Below, piece after piece: positions 1-5,024 of a stretch of 5,024 bases of DNA. This DNA comes from Bacteroidota bacterium (GTDB taxonomy: Bacteria; Bacteroidota; Bacteroidia; Chitinophagales; Saprospiraceae). Positions within the stretch are counted from its first letter, which is position 1, and the number at the start of each line of letters is the position of its first letter. Location of the stretch: the NCBI GenBank assembly GCA_024280135.1, contig JAJRQS010000092.1, positions 1 through 5,024 on the forward strand. Reading direction: 5' to 3'. The position numbers were made by a program, and so were the translations under genes. The notes under the pieces were generated by a model, which saw nothing but the letters and a program-made list of their open reading frames with translations, was not told where the DNA came from and did no database searches.

Positions 1-1206
1 CTAGATCTTTTTCATCAAATGCGTAATGATGCATTCGAAGACGGAGCCAAAGTATTGCGCGCAAAGATAAGTTTAGAATCCCCAAATATGCACTTACGGG
101 ATCCGCTACTTTATAGAATCAAGCATGCGCATCACCACCGCACAGGAGACAAATGGTGCATCTATCCGATGTATGATTTTGCCCATGGGCAGTCTGATTC
201 AATAGAAAATATTACGCATTCACTTTGTACCTTAGAATTTTTGCCGCATCGCCCTTTATATAATTGGTGCATCAAAAAGCTGGAGATATTCCCATCAAGA
301 CAAATAGAATTTGCTAGGTTGAATTTGACTTATGCCATGATGAGCAAAAGAAAGCTACTAAAACTTGTAGAAGACGGAGTGGTGAATGGTTGGGACGACC
401 CTAGAATGTTAACTATTTCTGGAATGCGTCGTCGTGGATACACACCTACTTCCATACGAGAATTTGCGAATCGGATAGGCATAGCCAAGCGTGACAATTT
501 AATTGATATGGCACTTTTAGAATTTGTCATTCGGGAAGAATTAAATCGGATTGCTTGGCGAGTAATGGTGGTAACCGATCCCATCAAAGTGACGATTACG
601 AACTACCCTGAAGGTCAAGAAGAATCGCTAACGATTATTAATAACCCTGAGAATGAAGGCGCGGGTTCACGGGAAGTACCTTTTAGCCGTGAAATTTATA
701 TTGAGCGAGGGGATTTTATGGAAGAGCCTCCTAAGAAATGGTTTAGATTGGCTCCTGGCGGCGTGGTACGTTTAAAAGGTGCCTATATTATTCAGTGTGA
801 CGAGGTCATTAAAGATACAGATGGGAATATTCAAGAACTAAAATGTACCTACTTTCCTGCTAGTAAAAGTGGACAAGACAACTCTGGGATTAAAGTCAAA
901 GGCGTATTACACTGGGTATCTGTGCCACATGCTTATGAGGGCGAAGTACGATTATATGATCGACTATTTCAAGAAGAAAACATAGGCGCATCCGACCTTT
1001 CTGTGGAAGAAATGTTAAATCCAAATTCACTAATAGTTATTCCAAAAGCAAAGATGGAACCTGCCTTGAAGGATGCACCTTCCGATCGGTATTTTCAATT
1101 TATGCGAAAGGGATACTTCTGTGTAGATCCAGATTCGACGGATGAAAAGAAAGTCTTTAATCGGACGGTCACCTTGAAAGATGGCTGGAAGGGCAAAAAG
1201 AACTAA
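1..1206 (+). CDS. glnS: Glutaminyl-tRNA synthetase, C-terminal 401 residues (5' end outside window)
   Basis: Cytoplasmic class I aminoacyl-tRNA synthetase that charges tRNA-Gln with glutamine using ATP. The frame is open from base 1, so the ATG at 19 is internal and the true start is upstream. Numbering from base 1, the sequence aligns almost without gaps to E. coli GlnRS from about residue 154 to its end, as I recall that 554-residue protein. The glutamine-pocket residues Y211, H215, C229 and Q255 (E. coli numbers) are kept as Y58, H62, C76 and Q101. The KMSKS-equivalent MSKRK is at 114-118, followed by WDDPRM and RRRGYTP. The C-terminal half is the two-barrel anticodon-binding region, with VKGVLHWVS and [11 protein letters not shown] near the end. 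The N-terminal HIGH-type motif is not visible. Oddities: the E. coli D235 position is Pro82, and the Pro before the anticodon-contacting R341 is Trp186. Its TAA overlaps the stop of the convergent neighbour. Identity is secure; GluRS is excluded by the GlnRS-type pocket and C-terminal barrels. Confidence 0.97.
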   Translation, partial: LDLFHQMRNDAFEDGAKVLRAKISLESPNMHLRDPLLYRIKHAHHHRTGDKWCIYPMYDFAHGQSDSIENITHSLCTLEFLPHRPLYNWCIKKLEIFPSRQIEFARLNLTYAMMSKRKLLKLVEDGVVNGWDDPRMLTISGMRRRGYTPTSIREFANRIGIAKRDNLIDMALLEFVIREELNRIAWRVMVVTDPIKVTITNYPEGQEESLTIINNPENEGAGSREVPFSREIYIERGDFMEEPPKKWFRLAPGGVVRLKGAYIIQCDEVIKDTDGNIQELKCTYFPASKSGQDNSGIKVKGVLHWVSVPHAYEGEVRLYDRLFQEENIGASDLSVEEMLNPNSLIVIPKAKMEPALKDAPSDRYFQFMRKGYFCVDPDSTDEKKVFNRTVTLKDGWKGKKN

Positions 1207-1227
1207 CGTAATCGTTCGGCTTTTTTT
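1195..1227. terminator. Possible bidirectional terminator across the overlapping stop codons
   Basis: The two convergent genes leave no intergenic space, so any terminator must lie inside coding sequence. Bases 1205-1208 (AACG) and 1213-1216 (CGTT) can form a 4-bp stem around a TAAT loop. After an internal mismatch region, A-tract 1195-1199 can pair with part of the T-tract 1221-1227. Each strand therefore reads into a T-run after the stem: T7 for glnS transcripts and T5 for the minus-strand gene. The stem is short and mismatched, so this is a weak candidate. The A- and T-tracts also encode lysine codons at both C-termini, which could explain them without any terminator role. Confidence 0.27.
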
Positions 1228-2624
1228 AATAGTAAATCCGTATTAATGATCTTGCCGTCATTCTCCACATTTGAGATAAAGGCATCGATGGCTTTTGTAT
1301 CACCTGGTGCTATTTTTAATAGACGGCTAAGATATTGAATGTGCTTTAAATAATTCTTTCGACGCGTTTCCGAAATATCTTTTCTTCTACTCAGAAATAC
1401 TTTGAATGCATCAATGTGAGATTCAAGTACATTAAACTCTTCTAATTCGTAGTAGGCATGAGCCAAAAGTATTTTAGCTGTTAGCCCAGTGGTAATATCA
1501 AAATATTCCACCATTGCTAATAAAGGCACAACTTTAGAGAATTCTTTTTTTCTAAAATGGATGAGTGCTCGTGTATAGCTAATCGTACTATCTTGAAGCT
1601 CTGGGTCCAAAAGATTCCCATATTTTTGCACGAAGGATTCCGCCCAATCAAACTCCTCTATCCGCAATGCAGCTTTCGTTGCATTTCTAAATTTAGCCGG
1701 TGTAATCCGCCCGTCTTCCTCCAACAGAAATCCTTTTTCTTCCATCTGCTTAAAAATAGTAAAGTAATCCATATTGTACTGAACCTTACCGCTATTCAAT
1801 TGAGCTACAATATAATTTAATACATTTGTATAGATTTCATTTGCTTCATATCTGGTGAATAAGTTAATATTGTCCTCAATAATCCTTTTTAACTTCTCGA
1901 AAGCCGTCGTATCATTCAGATCTGACAGAGCCACAATATAATAATAAAAAATACTCACAGCCGGGGTCAACTCATAATCTACCTCTTTTACATGTGCTAA
2001 AATTTCTTGAATAAAAAAGAATTGAAATTCATGTGTTAAAAACTTTTTTCTGGCTATCGAATTAGTATAAAAATATAATTTTTCCGAAAGGTAAAACAAG
2101 TCTAAATCTTTCAATATGGCCTCTACATTTGACTTTGCGTCTCTACTTTTATCAAAACCAACTAATTGATAATACTCTTTTTCTTTGATGTACTTCTGCA
2201 AATAGTAATCAGCATTTCGATAAGGTGTTTCCTTAAAAAATTTTTCACTTTGTCGAATGGCAATTGATTTTAGGGGGTCAATCTCCCATTCGTGCACCGC
2301 CCGCATGAGGTTATTTATCTGACGTCCTTCTTCTTTTTGAAATTGCTCTTGCGCCAAAAAGTCTTTAAAAATTCTTAGCAAATCTGAGTTTAGCTTCCGC
2401 AAATTAACTTCTTTCAAATCTTCTTTTCCAAAGACTTTAGCCCAAAAAAAAGCTTTTGATAATTTTTTCTTAGGCTGTTTATCAATGAATTTAGAGATTG
2501 TATCAAATGCCTTTAAAAGTGTTTTGCTTCTATTAAAATAAGGGGAAATCAAATACAACCGAAATCGTTTTTTGATTTCAGGATCTAATTTGCGTAAGCT
2601 TTTGACAATTTTGGTAGATTCCAT
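1203..2624 (-). CDS. Conserved-type helical protein of unknown function, TPR-like C-terminal half
   Basis: Complete 473-residue protein; I cannot assign a function. It has no signal peptide or membrane segment and is rich in Lys, Glu, Leu, Phe and Tyr, so a soluble cytoplasmic all-helical protein is expected. The N-terminal block (residues about 1-90) has an [12 protein letters not shown] stretch at 20-31, a sequence style I recall from uncharacterised Bacteroidota proteins. Residues about 220-435 look like paired amphipathic helices of TPR type. The clearest pair is at about 381-412 ([15 protein letters not shown], then a second helix), preceded by a similar pair around 350-372. The ATG at 2624-2622 starts a well-formed N-terminus; no Shine-Dalgarno is seen, as is usual in Bacteroidota. 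The gene stands alone: it converges with glnS, overlapping by four bases, and diverges from the secreted-protein gene. A scaffold or protein-interaction role would fit the fold but is only inference. Confidence 0.88.
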   Translation of the reverse strand: MESTKIVKSLRKLDPEIKKRFRLYLISPYFNRSKTLLKAFDTISKFIDKQPKKKLSKAFFWAKVFGKEDLKEVNLRKLNSDLLRIFKDFLAQEQFQKEEGRQINNLMRAVHEWEIDPLKSIAIRQSEKFFKETPYRNADYYLQKYIKEKEYYQLVGFDKSRDAKSNVEAILKDLDLFYLSEKLYFYTNSIARKKFLTHEFQFFFIQEILAHVKEVDYELTPAVSIFYYYIVALSDLNDTTAFEKLKRIIEDNINLFTRYEANEIYTNVLNYIVAQLNSGKVQYNMDYFTIFKQMEEKGFLLEEDGRITPAKFRNATKAALRIEEFDWAESFVQKYGNLLDPELQDSTISYTRALIHFRKKEFSKVVPLLAMVEYFDITTGLTAKILLAHAYYELEEFNVLESHIDAFKVFLSRRKDISETRRKNYLKHIQYLSRLLKIAPGDTKAIDAFISNVENDGKIINTDLLLKKAERLR

Positions 2625-2666
2625 TGGGTCAAATTTAGTTGTTTTTTTGCTTATACTTCTTAATTT

Positions 2667-2707
2667 TTTGCCTGTAATTGGTTAATGAGTGAAGCATTCT
2701 AGGCAAA
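2667..2707. repeat. Inverted repeat TTTGCCT / AGGCAAA upstream of the minus-strand gene
   Basis: Perfect 7-base inverted repeat (2667-2673 and 2701-2707) with a 27-base loop, lying 43 to 83 bases before the start codon of the helical protein. The loop can form a small inner stem (AATG/CATT on the minus strand). It could be a 5'-UTR hairpin or an operator. About one such 7-base pair at this spacing is expected by chance in a region of this size, so no function is claimed. Confidence 0.4.
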
Positions 2708-2762
2708 TCCCATAACATCAAGCAACTGGCACAAAATTTGAACAAATAAAAAAAAGTAATCA

Positions 2763-2801
2763 TATAACTATGCCAACTTAGCAATAGAAACAGTAGTTAT
2801 A
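2763..2801. repeat. Inverted repeat TATAACTA / TAGTTATA flanked by T-tracts on both strands
   Basis: Perfect 8-base inverted repeat (2763-2770 and 2794-2801) around a 23-base loop. On the plus strand a T9 run (2806-2814) follows the right arm; on the minus strand the A8 run at 2748-2755 gives a T8 run after the left arm. The layout resembles a bidirectional intrinsic terminator, but the arms contain only one G:C pair and no gene ends here. It is described as a structural repeat only. Confidence 0.4.
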
Positions 2802-2829
2802 GATATTTTTTTTTATATATTAAACTGCA

Positions 2830-2842
2830 TTATGTGACATAA
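2830..2842. promoter_or_regulatory. Palindrome TTATGT-G-ACATAA, possible operator
   Basis: Perfect 6-base half-sites around a single central G, 130 bases before the start of the secreted-protein gene. The symmetry and size suit a dimeric transcription factor. It is not a standard Crp/Fnr site, because the half-site spacing is too short. Short AT-rich palindromes are common by chance, so the operator role is a guess. Confidence 0.22.
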
Positions 2843-2942
2843 CAAATTGAGAACCAACCCCTTAAATCTAACAAAAAAATGTGTGTAAAAATTCCCACGA
2901 CACCAAATCGCTTTCCCATTAGGAATTTTATAGAAAATTTCT

Positions 2943-2950
2943 TATCTTGC
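2943..2950 (+). promoter_or_regulatory. Candidate Bacteroidota -7 element (TATCTTGC)
   Basis: TATCTTGC resembles the Bacteroidota -7 consensus TAnnTTTG (often seen as TATCTTTGC) with one T missing. It lies 21 bases before the ATG at 2972, which would give a short leader and supports that start over the in-frame ATG at 2879. No clear TTG -33 element is found at the expected distance, so confidence is limited. Confidence 0.33.
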
Positions 2951-2971
2951 AAACAAATAAACGCCCACAAC

Positions 2972-5024
2972 ATGCTAATACTTCGACGATTATCCCTTTT
3001 ATTGGTCTTCGCTATCTCCTTTTTTACACTAAACGCTCAGTTTGGTTTTGATGGGGTCATCTTGGCCAATAGTCAAGTTTATACTGGCCAAGTTCATTCT
3101 CAACCGAGTTCTCCATTAATTGTAAAGCACCCCAAACATGGTTCTTATGCAGGTTTTTCCTGGCAAGGGAATGGTAATTTCGGTTTTTCCTATACGCCAG
3201 ATGCTGGGTATGAAGGATTTGATGAACTAACGATTGAGGTCAGAGACGGATGGACTACTTACAATTATGTGACTTTTAAATTTAAAGTTGTCAAATCGAT
3301 CGTAGAGCCAAAAGATGACTATGACTATGTGGGGATGAATGGAAGTACTGTTGCTAGAAGTGTTTTGGACAATGACTATGCAAGTCATCCGCCCCTTTTC
3401 GCTAATAAAATTGCCTTTGTTGAGGGAGGAGAAGCGACCATTTCTAATGGTTTTATTAACTTTACACCTGAACCGGGTTATAGTGGGATGGCGCATATTC
3501 GGTATATTGCTTGTGACAGTTTAGGTACTTGTGGGACTGGTTTACTTACGGTCTCTGTTTTAGATGGCGAATCTATTGATTTAGAGATGGATTTAGCGAC
3601 CACAAAGAATATTTCCGTCAAAGCACCGCTTGAATGGATTGGCTATCAAATTGATGCTACTCCAGCCAATGGTACTGCCCAAATAAATGATAACCTTGAA
3701 TTGGTCTATACGCCTAATGAAGACTTTCATGGGTCGGACTACTTTACAATAACCAAAGGTCAAATCACTAAAGAAGTCAACGTAACGGTTTATAACAAAA
3801 CAAAGCCGAATGTTTACGCTATTTTAGATAGAGTCTATACACCTAGAAATACCCCTGTTACTTTTAATGTCCTTGACAATGACTATGGCAATTATTATGT
3901 TAAAGGTTTCACTCAGCCAGGCATAGGCACATTAGTATATAATGGTGGTGGCAATTTCACTTATACTCCTGCCAATAACTACACCAGTGGAGTCAAGTTT
4001 ACCTACCAAGTAGGCACTTCTTCTAATCCAAATGCAGAAATAGGTACCGTAGAATTATTAATCGGCAATCAAGCGCCTTACAAAGGGACTTTTGATTTAA
4101 CCACTTCTGTCGGTGCTCCACTCATTATTAAATATCCTACTACATTTACAGACTTTGGATATGAAGAAATAAATGCGCCGAATCATGGTTATTTAGAATT
4201 CCTAGAAGGTGAGCAAACTATAACCATTGATGGACAAGAAGTCACAGGTCATAATATGTTGATCTACTACCCCGAAGAAGGTTTTACGGGTGTAGATGAA
4301 TTTGACATGTATTACTGTCTAGTTGAAAACGAAGAATGTGAAGAGGTGAAAGTCAATGTGGAAGTATCTGACATCCCAACGACTTGTTATGATGATTGTG
4401 TTTGGCCCGGTGATGCGAATGCAGATGGAGAGGTAAATGCAAAGGATTTATTGATGATTGGTCAGTTTTTTGGTTCTACTGGACCTGCACGTATTGATAA
4501 TACAATTGACTGGTATGCACATGCTGGCGAAAATTGGAACAACCCTTTTAGTGATGTTGATTTAAAACATTGTGACACGAACGGTGATGGCTTGATAAGT
4601 GCCGCTGATACGGCTGGCATTAGTTTCTCTTATGCCAAAAATGACAATCTAGTTCCTTATTTTCCTACTGCCAACAAACAAATCAATATAGGATTTGGAA
4701 CGCCAAGTGTGGCGAATCCCCAAGCTGGAGACTTTGTGTCGATTCCCTTAATATTGGGCTCTGACAATCATCCTGCTGTTGATGTTTATGGCTTTACTTT
4801 TAATATTAATTATTGGAAAGATGCCTTTGAAGGTGCATATATTGCATACGAAGAGGAGAGCTGGTTGACGCAAAATGATGCGGTGCTGCCCATTGCAAAA
4901 GCACCTTATAATGGTCGATTGGAATCTGCACTGACTCGGACTGGAATGACCGCAGCGAGTGGACAAGGAATCATCGGTTCTTTGAACTTTATTATTGATG
5001 ATGAAATTGATGGTATCAAAACCA
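2972..5024 (+). CDS. Large secreted protein: Ig-like repeats, dockerin-like and cohesin-like modules (3' end outside window)
   Basis: The frame runs open from 2972 to the window edge, giving 684 residues and no stop. Residues 1-22 form a typical signal peptide: MLILRR, a hydrophobic core, and likely cleavage after LNA before Q23. Residues about 24-467 hold five diverged Ig/cadherin-like units, and VLDNDY occurs at 131-136 and 300-305. Residues about 472-556 are a dockerin-like module with two calcium loops. From about 570 to the edge is a cohesin-like domain. The protein is therefore extracellular or surface-bound, with roles such as adhesion or matrix assembly possible; no catalytic domain is visible. 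Many such Bacteroidota proteins end in a type IX secretion sorting domain, but the C-terminus is not in view. The 2972 start was chosen because the signal peptide begins there; the in-frame ATG at 2879 would add 31 polar residues before it. No Shine-Dalgarno is present. The gene diverges from the helical protein. Confidence 0.93.
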   Translation, partial: MLILRRLSLLLVFAISFFTLNAQFGFDGVILANSQVYTGQVHSQPSSPLIVKHPKHGSYAGFSWQGNGNFGFSYTPDAGYEGFDELTIEVRDGWTTYNYVTFKFKVVKSIVEPKDDYDYVGMNGSTVARSVLDNDYASHPPLFANKIAFVEGGEATISNGFINFTPEPGYSGMAHIRYIACDSLGTCGTGLLTVSVLDGESIDLEMDLATTKNISVKAPLEWIGYQIDATPANGTAQINDNLELVYTPNEDFHGSDYFTITKGQITKEVNVTVYNKTKPNVYAILDRVYTPRNTPVTFNVLDNDYGNYYVKGFTQPGIGTLVYNGGGNFTYTPANNYTSGVKFTYQVGTSSNPNAEIGTVELLIGNQAPYKGTFDLTTSVGAPLIIKYPTTFTDFGYEEINAPNHGYLEFLEGEQTITIDGQEVTGHNMLIYYPEEGFTGVDEFDMYYCLVENEECEEVKVNVEVSDIPTTCYDDCVWPGDANADGEVNAKDLLMIGQFFGSTGPARIDNTIDWYAHAGENWNNPFSDVDLKHCDTNGDGLISAADTAGISFSYAKNDNLVPYFPTANKQINIGFGTPSVANPQAGDFVSIPLILGSDNHPAVDVYGFTFNINYWKDAFEGAYIAYEEESWLTQNDAVLPIAKAPYNGRLESALTRTGMTAASGQGIIGSLNFIIDDEIDGIKT
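3041..4372 (+). repeat. Five tandem bacterial Ig/cadherin-like units (protein-level repeat)
   Basis: Approximate units are residues 24-108, 109-198, 199-275, 276-365 and 366-467. Each contains the hallmark of this fold class, an aromatic-x-TP stretch followed by a Tyr/Phe and usually a G-x-D-x-F turn: YTPDAGYEGFDEL (74-86), FTPEPGYSG (164-172), YTPNEDFHGSDYF (246-258), YTPANNYTSG (331-340) and YYPEEGFTGVDEF (432-444). The pattern fits the Big_9/cadherin-5 type families as I recall them. Units 2 and 5 carry close Cys pairs (C181/C187 and C449/C456), plausible disulfides in an exported protein. The copies are well diverged at both DNA and protein level, so this is an old array and not a recent expansion. 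Boundaries are estimates. Confidence 0.8.
4385..4639 (+). other. Dockerin-like domain with two calcium loops
   Basis: Residues about 472-556 of the secreted protein. Loop 1 is DANADGEVNAKD (481-492), with ligand positions D481, N483, D485, N489 and D492. Loop 2 is DTNGDGLISAAD (535-546), with D535, N537, D539, S543 and D546. Each is followed by a helix-like segment, as in dockerin F-hands, and all side-chain calcium ligands are intact. The two loops start 54 residues apart, about 20 more than in classical clostridial type I dockerins. The extra linker is rich in aromatic and Asn residues (W514, Y515, W522). Three Cys (C472, C476, C534) flank the loops. The module probably binds calcium; its partner is unknown. 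Confidence 0.82.
4679..5024 (+). other. Cohesin-like beta domain, start only (continues past window)
   Basis: Residues about 570-684 show a cohesin-type pattern. A GD-x-V-x-IP first strand lies at 586-592, followed by a VYGFTFNINY strand at 605-614, the usual place of the strand that leads to a YDP-like turn. SWL is at 630-632, NGRL at 647-650, and a G-x-G-x-I strand runs into SLNFII at 664-675. The canonical YDP is replaced by YWKDAF, and the end of the domain is missing. Assignment is by pattern only; another carbohydrate-binding-like beta sandwich is the main alternative. Confidence 0.6.

Larger units (their letters stand above)
2625..2971. other. Divergent AT-rich intergenic region, no gene seen
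   Basis: These 347 bases separate two divergently transcribed starts and should hold both promoters. I find no tRNA, recognisable riboswitch or convincing small gene. Present are homopolymer tracts (A8 at 2748-2755, T9 at 2806-2814) and three short inverted repeats: 2667-2673 with 2701-2707, 2763-2770 with 2794-2801, and the 13-base palindrome at 2830-2842. From 2843 on, the plus-strand frame of the secreted protein is already open, with an in-frame ATG at 2879 that is judged not to be the start. Confidence 0.7.

Noticed and set aside
330..587. 85-codon open frame on the minus strand
   Set aside because: It lies wholly inside the well-conserved glnS coding sequence and encodes nothing recognisable.
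1557..1820. 87-codon open frame on the plus strand
   Set aside because: It lies antisense to the helical-protein gene, has a Cys/Phe-rich random-looking composition and no start signals.
2630..2637. Minus-strand TAAATTTG, a perfect match to the Bacteroidota -7 consensus, just before the helical-protein start
   Set aside because: It ends only five bases before the ATG, which would make the mRNA essentially leaderless, and there is no TTG -33 element at the right distance. The match is easily reached by chance in AT-rich DNA.
2763..2814. Rho-independent terminator call for the inverted repeat plus T9 run
   Set aside because: The arms are almost pure A/T, the loop is 23 bases, and no plus-strand gene ends upstream. 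It is kept only as a structural repeat.
2830..2842. Crp/Fnr-type binding site
   Set aside because: The half-sites are separated by one base, whereas Crp/Fnr sites need TGTGA/TTGAT halves with a wider gap.
3227..3524. Overlapping small open frames on both strands (3227-3496 minus, 3339-3524 plus)
   Set aside because: Both lie within the Ig-repeat coding region, whose own frame gives clear domain motifs. Their translations look like out-of-frame readings.
4748..4966. 72-codon open frame on the minus strand
   Set aside because: It is antisense to the cohesin-like segment, with no recognisable protein features.
4385..5024. Cellulosome component
   Set aside because: Despite the dockerin-like and cohesin-like modules, no glycoside hydrolase, carbohydrate-binding module or scaffoldin repeat is visible, and the host looks like a Bacteroidota member with Ig-stalk surface proteins.

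Overview
The window looks like chromosomal DNA from a Bacteroidota bacterium, most likely of the Saprospiria (Lewinella/Haliscomenobacter-like) type. The clues are AT-rich intergenic DNA, no Shine-Dalgarno sequences before the starts, a large secreted protein built from bacterial Ig-like repeats followed by a dockerin-like and a cohesin-like module, and a helical protein of a kind I associate with this phylum. The assignment rests on protein character and not on any database comparison.

Layout: (1) Bases 1-1206, plus strand: the last 401 codons of glutaminyl-tRNA synthetase (glnS); about 150 N-terminal residues lie upstream of the window. (2) Bases 1203-2624, minus strand: a complete 473-residue cytoplasmic protein of unknown function, rich in helices and TPR-like towards its C-terminus. 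It is convergent with glnS and their stop codons overlap by four bases (CTAA). (3) Bases 2625-2971: a divergent, AT-rich intergenic region with no convincing gene, three short inverted repeats, and a weak Bacteroidota-type promoter candidate close to the next gene. (4) Bases 2972-5024, plus strand: the first 684 codons of a large secreted protein that is still open at the window edge. It has a signal peptide, about five Ig/cadherin-like repeats, a two-loop calcium-binding dockerin-like module with an unusually long linker, and the start of a cohesin-like domain.

The three genes do not form an operon: the first two converge and the last two diverge. The first is housekeeping and the second unassigned. 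The third is a cell-surface or secreted protein, probably exported by Sec and then by the type IX system, although the C-terminal sorting domain that would prove this lies outside the window. The most interesting element is the direct succession of a dockerin-like and a cohesin-like module in one polypeptide outside any cellulosome context. No RNA genes, CRISPR arrays, insertion sequences or phage genes were seen.
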